Positions 19,862 through 30,616 of a stretch of DNA of 54,030 nucleotides are shown here, in pieces. This stretch comes from Gryganskiella cystojenkinii (Eukaryota > Mortierellomycota > Mortierellomycetes > Mortierellales > Mortierellaceae). Made by a program: the position numbers and the translations under genes. Where the stretch lies: assembly GCA_015852425.1 (NCBI GenBank), contig JAAAIG010000127.1:1-54030 (forward strand), in the 5' to 3' direction. The notes under the pieces are model-generated. The model saw nothing but the letters and a program-made list of their open reading frames with translations. It was not told the origin of the DNA and did not search any database. How positions within the stretch are numbered: the stretch's first letter is position 1; each line of letters begins with the position of its first letter.

Positions 19862-21349
19862 ATGGACCTTACCGAGATTCGACTCCACGTCGCCGGCCTC
19901 ATTTCTGCCCCTGATCTCTCTTCCTGTGCCAAAGTTTCCAAGGACTGGCGTGCAACGTTTCTCCCTTTGGTCTATCGCATGGCCGTCCTTCCTCATCAAG
20001 GCCGGTACTTTGAGGATGATCAATCCCTGTTGTCCTCGATTGAAAAAACCATGATTCGTTATGGATCCCTTGTCCGGGATTTGACCCTGGAATCCAAGCA
20101 ACACCTTGATAGCCAGAGCCGTGGTCCACTCTTGGACTTCCTGGCATCGAACATCCATCATCTTGAGAGGCTTTCTGTAGCCCTCGATATCGACTACTTT
20201 CGTGATCATTCTGTGAATGACTGTTGGATCCAAGTTCGTAAAGTCTTCCTGTCCAACCCAGATATTAAACATCTCGAACTCAAGAACCGACAACAAACCG
20301 ACGATACCAAGTACCTGACCTTGATCTTCGCCACAACGCCTCCGTTCTTGACTCGTCTCACAACTCTGCGACTATTCCAGATGAGATTCAACCTTCACAC
20401 CCTGGTTCATCTCTCAAGTCAATGTCAGCAACTCTCTCAGCTTTCAGTTCGATTTTGTCAGCTCGAGAGATATTTGAGAGAGGAATATCCCCGAGAGGTT
20501 TTTGCTGAAACCAAACCACCGCTGTTTCCAAAGCTCGAATCCTTGGAGCTTGTCGCCAACAAAGGTCTCGGGACGAGAATCATCCTCGACTGGGTTGCTC
20601 ATTGCCCTCAAGTCAAGACGGTCGAGTTGGAGGACAAATATTTCTCATCGTCGACCATGTACAACTGGTCCCTGTTCAAGAATTGTAAACAGCTACGAAG
20701 ACTCTCCATAGTCCTAGTGAACACTTTTGGCGATAAGGAGCTTTCCGAGGTTCTGAGGATCTGTAAGGAAGGCGCCTTGACGGATTTGCGGCTCCAAATT
20801 CCGTATTGCGAATACAACATGTTCAAGACCCTGTCGGGTCCTCACGCTCGAAACCTGGTGCTTTTGGATCTTTTCTCTACATTCTATGAGAACAGTTCGG
20901 CATTTGGTCTGATCCTCGGCTCTTGTTCAAGACTGAAGTCCTTCGCTTTTGGTGAATATGCCATCGGTGGACATGTCTGGAGAATGGAGGATGTAGTAAA
21001 GGCGAATCAACAAGAAGCTGAGGATAAAGAAGAAGCATCAAAGGAAATCCAAGAACGTCGTCGCTGGGCCTGCTCGGGTCTGAAGAGACTTAAAATCAGG
21101 GAATTGACCTGGTCTCTCTGCCATGATCTGAATCGAGGGTTTGTCCAAGAACTGACGGCGTTAACACAATTGCAGGAGCTGTCCGTCGGTCAAATCCATA
21201 GTGCCATCCAGAAAAGCGCATTGAAGTTGAAAGCAGGTGAATACGGGAAGGTTCAGATGTATCTCGATCCAGAGCTGCAGTGGATGACACAGACCTGGCC
21301 GAAACTGCGGTGGTATAGTGCTGACCGGCCCCTAAGTGACGACTTTTAG
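19862..21349 (+). CDS. F-box/LRR-like protein (495 aa, intronless)
   Basis: The start at 19862 gives MDLTEIRLHVAGLISAPDLSSCAKVSKDWRATFLPLVYRM, an F-box-like segment closely matching the genes at 12524 and 21723. A longer in-frame reading from 19724 would translate a C/T-rich leader and is rejected. Leucine-rich units follow (IKHLELKNR, LTRLTTLRLFQMRF, CQQLSQLSVRF, FPKLESLELVAN, CKQLRRLSIVL, CSRLKSFAFG). There is a charged insert NQQEAEDKEEASKEIQER near residue 385 and a C-terminal WMTQTWPKLRWYSAD. It is likely an SCF adaptor with unknown target. Shared start and end motifs indicate tandem-type duplication in this cluster. Confidence 0.85.
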   Translation: MDLTEIRLHVAGLISAPDLSSCAKVSKDWRATFLPLVYRMAVLPHQGRYFEDDQSLLSSIEKTMIRYGSLVRDLTLESKQHLDSQSRGPLLDFLASNIHHLERLSVALDIDYFRDHSVNDCWIQVRKVFLSNPDIKHLELKNRQQTDDTKYLTLIFATTPPFLTRLTTLRLFQMRFNLHTLVHLSSQCQQLSQLSVRFCQLERYLREEYPREVFAETKPPLFPKLESLELVANKGLGTRIILDWVAHCPQVKTVELEDKYFSSSTMYNWSLFKNCKQLRRLSIVLVNTFGDKELSEVLRICKEGALTDLRLQIPYCEYNMFKTLSGPHARNLVLLDLFSTFYENSSAFGLILGSCSRLKSFAFGEYAIGGHVWRMEDVVKANQQEAEDKEEASKEIQERRRWACSGLKRLKIRELTWSLCHDLNRGFVQELTALTQLQELSVGQIHSAIQKSALKLKAGEYGKVQMYLDPELQWMTQTWPKLRWYSADRPLSDDF

Positions 21350-21722
21350 AAAGAAAAGAATAAAACACTGTTGCAGGAAGGGAGGGGTTCATTGGAGTCG
21401 ATGTAACGTTAACGGTATTAAAAATCGTCCAGATAAACGGGAAAGCACAGGCGGCTACACACTTTGGTTAATATCTATGGATGAGAACAATGGATCAAGG
21501 ACGGATACGAGCACCAACAAGAATAAAAAGTGCAGCAAACTAATTTAAGGGTCTGAACTACGACACGATCTCTGCTTTTTGTGGAACATGCTTTCTGGCA
21601 GGTCATGGTGTCAGTTCTTTCCTTCAAATGTTACATTCCATCTATTCATTTTATTGATTCAATCTGAACATTTCAATTCAAACATTCACTCAAACCTCCT
21701 CATTGAAAGGCCTTTGAATTTA

Positions 21723-23270
21723 ATGAACCTTCCAGAGATTAAACACCTAGTTGGTCAACATCTCGATCGAAACACCTTGGCCCGTTGTCTCAGAGTTTCT
21801 CGAGACTGGCACGGTTCCTTCATACCGTTGGTCTATCACAATCTCGGTCCATGCTATGGTATAGATTATTATGGATCCGAAAAACGAAACCGATTCAGAG
21901 ACCCTGAATCCCTGTCGATGGTTCATGGTCTCAGACGAAACGGTCATCTCGTCAGAGTGCTCCAGGTCCGGCTCGAGAGCATGGAACCCTTCTTTACAAA
22001 CCTCTTGATTGCCACAGTCAATAGCATCCAAGAACTCACGCTCACAATGCACATGCGCGTACCGCAGTACGACCGGAACATCAAAAGCATCGACCCCCCT
22101 ACCAATTATCTGGCTGAAGGATTACAACTCTTGTCCAGCAACCCATCGATTCAACGACTCATACTTACGGATTCTACTACTGACATTGTTGGGGCCGTTA
22201 CCACCAAACATTGGGACCTCATTCCCTTGTTTTGCCCCGCCTTGCAAGAGATACGGCTGATCGCGGTCCAAATCCATCTCTTGACATTGGTCCAACTCAT
22301 CAAGGCATGTCCAACTCTGTCCCTGTTCTTGATTGCGTACAGTCGAATCGATAACTGCAGATACACGTTTCTATCTATGGGGGATGATGGCGGGTACGCG
22401 TTTCCAGCTCTGACTGTAGGAGATGAAGGGCTTATCTTTCCAAAAATCAAGACCTTACAATTTGAAATGAATGCCGGACTGGATCTCTCGGTGCTGGAAC
22501 GGATCGTCAGACACTGCCCAGCATTGAAGACGTTTCGATGGTATAACTCTGTACCCAGCGCCTTCATCCAAGAAGAACCCTTTAGTGACTTGACCTTGTT
22601 CAAGAATTGCTCATGTTTGTCGACTTTACTTCTGTCTCGTCTCGGGTTGAACGATCAGGATCTCGCCCAGGTCCTGGAACATTGCCCCCGATTGACTGAT
22701 CTCACCGTGTGTGACTCCAAATCAATCGGAAACCGAACTTTTGAGGCCCTGACAGGACTCTTTCCCATGCTCCGGGTCTTGCGTGTGAATCTTGGGACCA
22801 GGGGTCACTGGACAACACAAATCTTGCAGTCGTGTCCGTTCTTGGAAGAGCTCACGACGCATGTACTAAAAGTCGATGATTGTTTTCTTTCGAACGCGCT
22901 TGTAGTGGACGAAACCAGCAAGGGGGAGGAAGAAGGGCAAGATTCGATGGATCCATGGGTCTGTTGCTCCGGTCTGAGAAGACTGATGATCTATTCCTTA
23001 GTCTTGTCTTCAGAGGCGGGTCGCAACAAGCAAGTTGAGCAATCTCTGGCCTCTCTTCAGAACCTTGAAGGCCTTTCGGTGATCGACATCCAACAGAATC
23101 AAGGACAGGACGAGAATGAAGGTCTGTTCACAAAACTATCGAGGAACCAAGCCTTTATTACTAGGGACCAAATGACACAAGATCTGGACTTGCGATGGAT
23201 GCTCAAGACCTGGCCAAAGTTGAACGAATACACCAGAACTACCCCCAGCTGGGAGTACGGAAGGATGTGA
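21723..23270 (+). CDS. F-box/LRR-like protein (515 aa, intronless)
   Basis: Starts MNLPEIKHLVGQHLDRNTLARCLRVSRDWHGSFIPLVYHNL, again an F-box-like opening. The in-frame extension to 21579 is A/T-rich leader and is not used. LRR-type units include IQELTLTMHMR, LQEIRLIAVQI, CPTLSLFLIAYS, CPALKTFRWYNS, CSCLSTLLLSRLGL, CPRLTDLTVCDS and CPFLEELTTHVL. The C-terminal WMLKTWPKLNEYTR matches the cluster signature. The closest relatives in the window are the genes at 19862 and 12524. Likely SCF substrate adaptor. Confidence 0.85.
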   Translation: MNLPEIKHLVGQHLDRNTLARCLRVSRDWHGSFIPLVYHNLGPCYGIDYYGSEKRNRFRDPESLSMVHGLRRNGHLVRVLQVRLESMEPFFTNLLIATVNSIQELTLTMHMRVPQYDRNIKSIDPPTNYLAEGLQLLSSNPSIQRLILTDSTTDIVGAVTTKHWDLIPLFCPALQEIRLIAVQIHLLTLVQLIKACPTLSLFLIAYSRIDNCRYTFLSMGDDGGYAFPALTVGDEGLIFPKIKTLQFEMNAGLDLSVLERIVRHCPALKTFRWYNSVPSAFIQEEPFSDLTLFKNCSCLSTLLLSRLGLNDQDLAQVLEHCPRLTDLTVCDSKSIGNRTFEALTGLFPMLRVLRVNLGTRGHWTTQILQSCPFLEELTTHVLKVDDCFLSNALVVDETSKGEEEGQDSMDPWVCCSGLRRLMIYSLVLSSEAGRNKQVEQSLASLQNLEGLSVIDIQQNQGQDENEGLFTKLSRNQAFITRDQMTQDLDLRWMLKTWPKLNEYTRTTPSWEYGRM

Positions 23271-23694
23271 CAGAAAGGCTATCCTCTTCTCCACCTTTTT
23301 TCATTTAATTTGGGTGGGGTTCCCGACAACCTCCTTCACCTCTCTGAACTCATTACTTTGAATTTTCTAGGCGGAGTTCTGGCAGCCTGCTTACTTTTCC
23401 CTGTTTCACGTACTTGGACGTACTGGACAAGAGATATGCGGTATTTGTCGCCTACTCTACCCTTTCAATAAAACCTTAGGTTTGAAACAGAACGTCAGTT
23501 TATTTGTGATTAGAAAAATGGTTGTCAACTGTCAGCTTTTGTTCCTTGGGTCCAGGATTTAAGTGTGCTACAGTTCCGTATCGACTTTCTTGATCTACTT
23601 CATCTTTTGAGACTCCATCTTGATCTCACTTAAGTAAACGTCATCGGAAGGGAGATCAAACGTGAAGGAATAGTACAAGTAGAAGGGAACAACA
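23271..23694. other. Intergenic with a possible minus-strand exon remnant
   Basis: A minus-strand frame ending near 23595 reads GTVVPFYLYYSFTFDLPSDD and then VYLSEIKMESQKMK before a stop, with a plausible CTAG acceptor just upstream. It looks protein-like but has no recognised partner exons. The rest is unremarkable. Confidence 0.3.
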
Positions 23695-24388
23695 GTGCCT
23701 AGGACACTCGATGTTCTTGCCTCAAGCTTTCGAGATTCGTTGACAGCCTTGACCTTGCGACCTTTCATATTGAACACAGCCAAGGACTGTCATCGTATGT
23801 TGAGATTGTGCCCGATACTGGCTGAACTTTACTTGGGTCGAAACGTTGTCGAGGAGTGGATCATGGACGATTACAAGAGCCGGGATAAGAAAAGAAGCTC
23901 CTTCGACACCAGCAACGACTCGTCGACCGATGCAGCTGTAGTTGGCGATAATGAAAAAGGAATGCCTCCTCGCCTCTTTCACTCTCTCCAGATCTGGTCC
24001 GCCTCAGGTCTCAAAAAGTTTGACATTGACACTTTGGTCCTATCCTTGAGAGACGTATCCTGAAACGATTCTCTGTTAGGACTTTTGACCGCTCTTCGCG
24101 AATTGGAAATATTGATCATTTAAATATCTGTCATGAGAAGGAAGAGCATGGTGATAATGACAATGATCGTAGTGGTCATGGTCATGGTGGGTATGTTGGC
24201 GACGAGCACAAACAGATTCCATATCGACCGATGAAGATTGTCTCGGACAAGAACTGTATTCGCAACAGCAATGGTTTAAAAACGGCGTCTTTGAACGAAA
24301 CGAGATGGAGGAGGTTGGTTCGGATCAGCAACGGATGGTCGAGAACTGGCCCAAACTCAAGCAGTTTGACTACTTTGGTGGTTTCTGA
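23695..24388 (+). pseudogene. F-box/LRR-like gene remnant (C-terminal half)
   Basis: The piece at 23695-24063 encodes LRR-like sequence (SLTALTLRPFILN, CPILAELYLGRNVVEEW) and ASGLKKFDIDTLVLSL, matching the CTGLKVFKVKRLIWSL and CSGLKRLKIRELTWSL blocks of the intact neighbours. It is stopped by TGA at 24061. Further blocks continue in other frames: LLTALRELEILI, then FERNEMEEVGSDQQRMVENW / PKLKQFDYFGGF with a stop at 24386-24388, equivalent to the NEIQEG...WPKLKRF end of the gene at 12524. The N-terminal F-box is missing. It is a decayed tandem copy directly downstream of the intact gene at 21723. Confidence 0.8.
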
Positions 24389-24772
24389 AGTCAACACGAG
24401 AATCAACAAACATTATCAACGAAACCCTTTCACCTCTTACACACATGCAAGCATGTACTCGTGGCAAACAGACAGGACACATTCAGAACTCCTTGGTTTC
24501 GTTCGTGTTGTCTGCATTGTTTCAGCGTGTAGTTTGTCAATATCAACTACGTGGAAAAAAGGCAGCGTGCATGAACACAAAACCTGAGAGGTTTTGGGCG
24601 TATTGACCCTTGTCCTTCCTGTGACTTTCGCGTTTTTCACTCTTTCCACGATGTTTTGGGGTTCTCTCCCTTTCGCTTTCCTTGAAAGGTCTTTCTCTCA
24701 TCACTTTCTACTCTCCAAATCACCGACTTTTTTTTTCTTTTGGGGGAGGGGGGAGGAAGCTGGTTTCTAACT
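24389..24772. other. Intergenic without recognised gene
   Basis: About 380 bp between the F-box remnant and the end of the F-box/WD40 gene. Only short unsupported frames occur. Confidence 0.4.
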
Positions 24773-27166
24773 CTATGAAAACTGCCAAACCTTCACTGTC
24801 CCATCACAGTTCATGCTCACGATCTTGTCCTCATCGGATCCAACCCATATCAGGCCCAACCCTTCTTCCATTGTGACTTTACCCGTCTCTGTCCAACTCT
24901 TGTTGATATCGCTCATCGAGACGATACATTGATGGGTCCTCGGAGTTGATAGAGACGACGGCCCTTGATAGTTTGACCGTGATGAGGACGACGACTTCAG
25001 TGTCGCTTGTGTCCGACGAGGTTGAAGCGTCAATGCCCAGACCTTGATGGACCGATCCATCCCTGCACTGACCAAACGACCTGACCTCGGTTCGATCGCG
25101 ACACTCGAGACCGCGCCGCAGTGTCCATACAGAGTTGAAAGGTGTTCGAAACGTAATCGTAATCGACTCGCACCCTTGCTTCCCAAAGTCGCTGCAGAGG
25201 CGGTCGACGATTTCGAGGATTGGTCCGAGTGGGTTCGCTGACGTGTCATCTGAAAGACATTCATGGTATTGTCCCGATGAGTCGTGACCACAAATGGCCA
25301 AGAGATTGCCATCGACGAGATGGCACCAACCCGGACTTGGTTGTCGAAAGGTGTAGTACAAGCTGTAGCGGACGATGATGATAAGAACGCGAAGTCGCTC
25401 TCACACATCTCTGTGAGGTTTGTAAAATGGCCATACACCGTATCATCATAATTGGCGTGCTGTGCTAGTGAGGGATGTTGTGGTTGATATTGTTGTTGTT
25501 CAAAATTTGGTCCGCCGCCGTCGGATATTGAGATGGCACTCTCGGTGCCTGTCTCATTGGAATAATGAATAAATAAGTTGTCGAATCCAATCTCTTGTAA
25601 CCGTACGGTCCAGGATCCGTCCAGGAGTTGGAGTCCGAAACTAATGATGGCACGCCAGGAACTGCCCTTGTTGCTCGTTTCCTTGCTTGTACTCAAAGAG
25701 GTGGTGGCGACATCTGTATCATCATTATGCTGCGATGACTTTCCGGGTCTGATCTGCTCCAATGAGATCTCAACGGGGGACTCGCTTGCGATTCCATATA
25801 GTCGATGTAGTAAACGGCACCAAGGGTCCTTGGTGGTCGTCGTCTCGAACTCTTGTGCAGCAGGGTCGTACTGGTCCTGAATTTTGTAAATGGAGATGGC
25901 GCCATCGTTCGAGCAGGTGACCAGAATCGGGTAATGTAACGCGGCGGATTGAATTCTATCCTCGCTACTCCAAGCTGGCAAGGAAGTAGTATTACCAATC
26001 TCCCTTAGTTGATGCTGTGGTGGTAGTGGTGGTATCCCTGCATCGGTTGCCTGAAAAATGGAAGATGGATCCTGGTAGGCAAATATTGAAAAGTGCCCCG
26101 AGTCGTACCCGACCATGACTCGTTGTTCCGTCAGGCAGGAGACAAATGATGTTATGGTGGTACTGGGCGTAGACCTGTCCAAGGCTAAATAGCTGATCCG
26201 CCCCATCGGCTCTGAAGACTCGTGCGCAGGACTCGGAATGTATGTTTGCCAGAACTCGAGTTCCTGAGATGCATCATCACATCCAATCGTCGAAGTCTCT
26301 GAATCACCAGAGAAGGACGGTCTTGCTGAGGTTGATGATCGTATTCTCCAAAGGTGGACCAAATTATTCGGGCTTGCCACAATGATGACCGAGCCCTTGA
26401 ACTTGAGAATAGGTGGAAACGAGGACTGAGCATCCGCAGACGGGATCACATGCCTTCCATCGAGTCGTTCCAGAACGAGTTGATCCTGCTTGAGCATATC
26501 TAGGATTGACAGACTTGTAACCTTGGCTTGACCCATCAGCCAGTTATGATTCAATCGATAAACAGCTTTCCAGCACTGATATGCGTTCGACATTTGGTAT
26601 TGCTGTCCTAGATTCCGTGGTTGTTGCCGTTGCTGTGGTTGGTTTAGTTGAGCGTTTGTTCTACGAACTCCTGTTGATACCCCTTGAATATTCCTTTTGG
26701 AAAGAGATACAGTTCTTGGCGTATCCTGTGCTCGCTCGATGCCTCTTGGGAACACAAATCTGTACTTGAGAAAGAGGCGCCTCCATAACTATAAATGAAG
26801 CAACAGCAACGACATTATTAGTATAATTTCCACTCGTAAAGTAGGAGGTACTAATCAAACAGCAAAAAATATAGAATAAACAGTTACCATTTGATCGTTG
26901 ACGAGTCTGTGCCATAGTTTCGAGACGCATGCGCACTTGCCGAGGTCAGCCGGTGTCAGGACCTCAAAGATATGAAGAGCTACCTCCTCGGAGAAGTAGG
27001 CCATGGGGTCCCTTTGCCAGGGCTCTTCTGACGAATGGGACTGCGGAGTAACCAGACCATGCCCTGCGATGTCCTGTCCCGAGAAAGGAATGTAGTCAGG
27101 AGTAGAGGAAGAGGAAGAGGGAGAGGATTGCAAGCGTGCTTTCTTTCCACCTGGCTGAGGACTCAT
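24773..27166 (-). CDS. F-box/WD40-repeat protein (2 exons, 764 aa)
   Basis: Exon 1 is 26888-27166 and exon 2 is 24773-26788 (donor GTAACT, acceptor TTATAG, phase 0). The splice falls inside a canonical F-box: MAYFSEEVALHIFEVLTPADLGKCACVSKLWHRLVNDQM joins LWRRLFLKYRFVFPRG. The remainder is a degenerate beta-propeller: ILKFKGSVIIVASPNNLVHLWRI, VMVGYDSGHFSIF, ILVTCSNDGAISIYK, STLYGHCGAVSSVAI...LVSAGMDRSIKVWAL and a final MNCDGTVKVWQFS. Linkers are Ser/Gln-rich. It is probably an SCF-type substrate receptor, distinct from the LRR-type F-box genes nearby because it has an intron and a WD40 recognition domain. Confidence 0.88.
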
Positions 27167-27705
27167 GAGTAGTGGTAGCTGAATAACGGGAATGATACGA
27201 GGAGAGCAACCAGAGACGGGAACAATTTAATTGAGGGAAAGGCAATGAAGGAACGAATGGCTCACTCCTTTTGACATTTGGTTTTTCCTCCTTGATGAAA
27301 ATCCATTGTGACTGTCTTTTGGTGGGCAACCTCCGGAGGGCGAAGTCGTTCTCTCCGCTACGACAGGTCCATGTTAACAGTCGATTACCTTTCTTATAAA
27401 TAGTGCCCTGATTCCAATTCCCTTTTTCTCTTCCTCGGTGAACAATGAAACATATATTAGTCCCAACCTCCTTTCCACTTAACCCCATTTCGTCACAATC
27501 ATTCTGTAAGCATCCCTGGAGCATTGTTATCTGAAGGGGTACTCGACAGGTTGAAAGAAATGCATCAGCTACATGCAGTGTTTATGGATTTGAGGCCTGT
27601 GCTCTCGGCTAAAGGATAAGGAACTTTGAGACCATCAGCACTGAAGCGGGCTTCGCCTAAAATTATATGGATCGACATGGTAAACATGGCGGAATTGGAT
27701 GCCAT
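27167..27705. other. Intergenic: promoter of the F-box/WD40 gene and 3' flank of the Sel1 gene
   Basis: No gene recognised; only short frames without motifs. Confidence 0.45.
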
Positions 27706-29714
27706 TCATGTAACACACATCCTATTTAGTTCTCTCCGGGCATCGACGTGTCCTTGGTTGTGGGCCTTCAAAAACCACTCCATGGCTTCGTGATCGTCTC
27801 GTGGGACACCCTGGCCCTTGTTGTACATGAGCCCTATGTTGAACTGGGCATTGGAATTTCCCTGGTTCGCAGCCTTCAAAAACCACTCCATGGCTTTTTG
27901 ATCGTCCTGTGGAACACCCTGGCCGTCGCCGTATATAGCACCTATGTTGATCTGTGCAATGGCAACACCTTGGTTGGCAGCCTTCAAATACCACTCCATG
28001 GCTTTGTGGTAATCCAGTGGAACACCCCTGCCGGAGCCGTACATAATGCCCATGTTGTGCTGGGCGATGGCATGGCCTTGGTTGGCGGCCTTCAAATACC
28101 ACTCCACAGCTTTGTGATCGTTCTGCGGAACACCTTTACCGGTGTCGTACATGATGCCTAAGTTGAACTGAGCTTTGGTATCTCCCTGGTTCGCAGCCTT
28201 CAAAAACCACTCCATAGCTTTGGAATCGTTCTGTGGAACGCCCTTGCCGGTGTCGTACATGATGCCTATGTTGAACTGGGCATTGGAATTTCCCTGGTTC
28301 GCAGCCTTCAAAAACCACTCCATGGCCTTGTGATCGTCCTGTGAAACACCCTGACCCTTGTTGTACATGAACCCTATGTTGACCTGGGCATTGGAATTTC
28401 CCTGGTTCGCAGCCTTCAAATACCACTCCATGGCTTTGTGATCGTCCTGTGGAACACCTCGGCCCTTGTCGTACATGGCGCCCATGTTGCCCTGAGCGTT
28501 GGCATAGCCTTGGTTGGCGGCCTTCAAATACCACTCCATGGCTTTGGAATCGCTCTGCGGAACACCCTTACCGTCGCCATACATGATGCCTATGTTGTAC
28601 TGGGCGTTGGCATAGCCTTGGTTGGCGGCCTTCAAATACCACTCCATGGCTTTGGAATCGTTCTGTGGAACACCCTTGCCGGTGTCGTACATAATGCCCA
28701 TGTTGTATTGGGCGTTGGCATAGCCTTGGTCGGCAGCCTTCAAAAACCACTCCATGGCCTTGTGATCGTCCTGTGGAACACCCTGGCCGTTGACGTACAT
28801 AACGCCTATGTTGAACTGGGCCTCATCATCTCCTTGGACGGCAGCCTTCGAAAACCATTCCATGGCTTTGTGATAGTCCTGTAAGACACCCTGGCCTTTG
28901 TAGTGCATAAAGCCTATCTTGAACTGGGCGTCGGCATCTCCTTGGATGGCAGCCTTCAAATACCACTCCATGGCTTTGTGATAGTTCTGTGGAACACCCT
29001 GGCCATTGTGGTACATATCGCCTATCTTGAACTGGGTATTAGCATTTTCCTGGTTGGCAGTCTTTAAAAACTGATCCATGGTTTCGGAATCGTCTTGTGG
29101 AACACACTGGCCATTGCTAGGTAATCAGGAACGTGATGAAGAAGCATTAAGAAAACCGGTTTAGCTATCGAGCTGAGATGATAACTTTCACGCGTCATGT
29201 CAACGCCAGAGATGAAGTCACTTGCGGGCTAGGATATTAGAATGACCATGCAGCATGATGGGAAACATGTTACAGTAGGAAGCTTCAAAGTCCCTGCCTG
29301 TCATAAACAATCAGAGATTCTTCGTAGTGGAGATACTTACGGACTAGAAGACTGGGACAATGGTTGAACAGCAGTCTTGGAGACCGCGGTCACTTGATCG
29401 CGCCATCCGTCCACCCAAGCAATCAATGCAGCCTGATGGTTCATGCATATTTCTGAAACAGGACCCTCCAGTATTCCGTTTATCTCGTGAGGATTGGCAA
29501 AGTTTTCAAGATCCTTAAGGCACTCCTGAAGAAGACTCTGCAGTGCACCCAATGCAAGAGAGGTTTCAAGGTCCGGAACCATTTTCAATTCACCTGCTGC
29601 CCATTCTACACGTCTTGCCAGCGCACTGCAGTGCCCCTTGCTAACCTTGGCCCTGGATGCAGCGTCGGTTATGAGTCCTACCAATGACGTTATAGAGGAT
29701 AGAATATCAGTCAT
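27706..29714 (-). CDS. Sel1-repeat protein with MLKL/HeLo-like helical N-terminus (2 exons, 594 aa)
   Basis: Exon 1 is 29341-29714 and exon 2 is 27706-29116 (donor GTAAGT, acceptor CTAG, phases agree). Residues 1 to about 115 are predicted mainly helical: ILSSITSLVGLITDAASRAK, HCSALARRVEWAAGELK, LGALQSLLQECLKDLENFA, then MNHQAALIAWVDGWRDQV. This pattern resembles the four-helix N-terminal domain of MLKL and fungal HeLo-like proteins. Exon 2 encodes 12 full 36-residue Sel1 (TPR-like) repeats of the form AQFNIGxMYxxGxGVPQDDxKAMEWxLKAANQG, with a partial unit at each end. Sel1 arrays are protein-interaction scaffolds. By analogy it may be a signalling or regulated-cell-death protein, but that role is inferred and no kinase domain is present. 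Confidence 0.85.
27760..29090 (-). repeat. Tandem 108-bp DNA repeats encoding Sel1 units
   Basis: Twelve in-phase 108-bp copies, strongly similar at the nucleotide level (the segment specifying KAMEWYLKAANQG recurs almost unchanged). The similarity suggests recent unequal crossing-over or gene conversion, so copy number may vary between strains. Confidence 0.85.
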
Positions 29715-29996
29715 GTTTGCTGTTGGTGGGTGGAGAGAGAAAGAGAAGTAAAGCGACGTTTTTTTAAGAAATTACAAACGAGTGCCGCAGGACATCAGTC
29801 TCGAATCCATTCAAGGCACTATTTTCACATCTTTGTTCTCCAGTTCAATCCCAATCCATCTACTTACACTCTGCTTCATCCCTGCAACCTTTCCCACCGA
29901 GCTGGTTTTCAATCCATCGCCTCACACCGCATACTCGAATCAATACCCTCCCATTGAATCGCCTTTGCCTATTTTTCGATCATCAAGAACTCCTCC

Positions 29997-30380
29997 TTAA
30001 AACTTGGTTTGTCCTCTACGATTGCGGACCACGTCGGCCATGCGCTTGGACATGCTGCTGTCTGGCTTTTGAATGTAGTCGATAGGAATCCTGCTCCAAA
30101 TTTCCTGTACTCTCTCCAACAGTCCATCCAGATTGCCTGGCGGCATTCCATATGACCCAACCTCCCGTTTCAGGTAGGACCAGAGGTTCTCGATAGAGGT
30201 CTGGGGAGCACGGTGGCCAGTCAAGAACAGTGATGTTTGCTCCTCAAAAAAGTCGTCAAGCTGGACATGTCCTGTGGAGAGATGAATGTTTCTGGATCCA
30301 AGTTGTGCGGACATAATCATTGGGGACCTCGAGGTAGTATTCCGTATCACCAACGCCGTAGTAGGTCAAACGACCCTACA
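29997..30380 (-). mobile_element. Degenerate Tc1/mariner-type transposase remnant
   Basis: The minus strand retains the C-terminal end of a DDE transposase. One frame gives ITVLDWPPCSPDL just before the conserved IENLWSYLKREV. Then come NLDGLLERVQEIWSRIPIDY and SMSKRMADVVRNRRGQTKF with a stop at 29997. The SPDLNPIEN motif is split by a frame break, so the element is dead. The N-terminal half and the terminal inverted repeats were not found. It lies directly upstream of the Sel1 gene. Confidence 0.75.
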
Positions 30381-30616
30381 GTATTAGTTTTCACCACCTC
30401 AATGTTTCGCCTCTTGATGTGACATGGCATGACCTTCTCTCTCATAGGAAAGAAGCGGAGGTGTCCTTAAGGAATCAAGAGGGTATTTAAAAGCATCTAT
30501 TGTGGGCGAGGTGGTACTCTCAAAGGTTGTTGATGCCAGTGGGGTTATGATATCGGTGAGTTGCTGGGTGTGGATGCGTCCTGGAGTTGTATCCATCTTG
30601 TATGAAATAAAGGGCG

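Noticed and set aside
27748..28884. Plus-strand frames of 130-150 codons with a periodic sequence
   Set aside because: They are the reverse complement of the Sel1 repeats; their periodicity is inherited from the 108-bp units.
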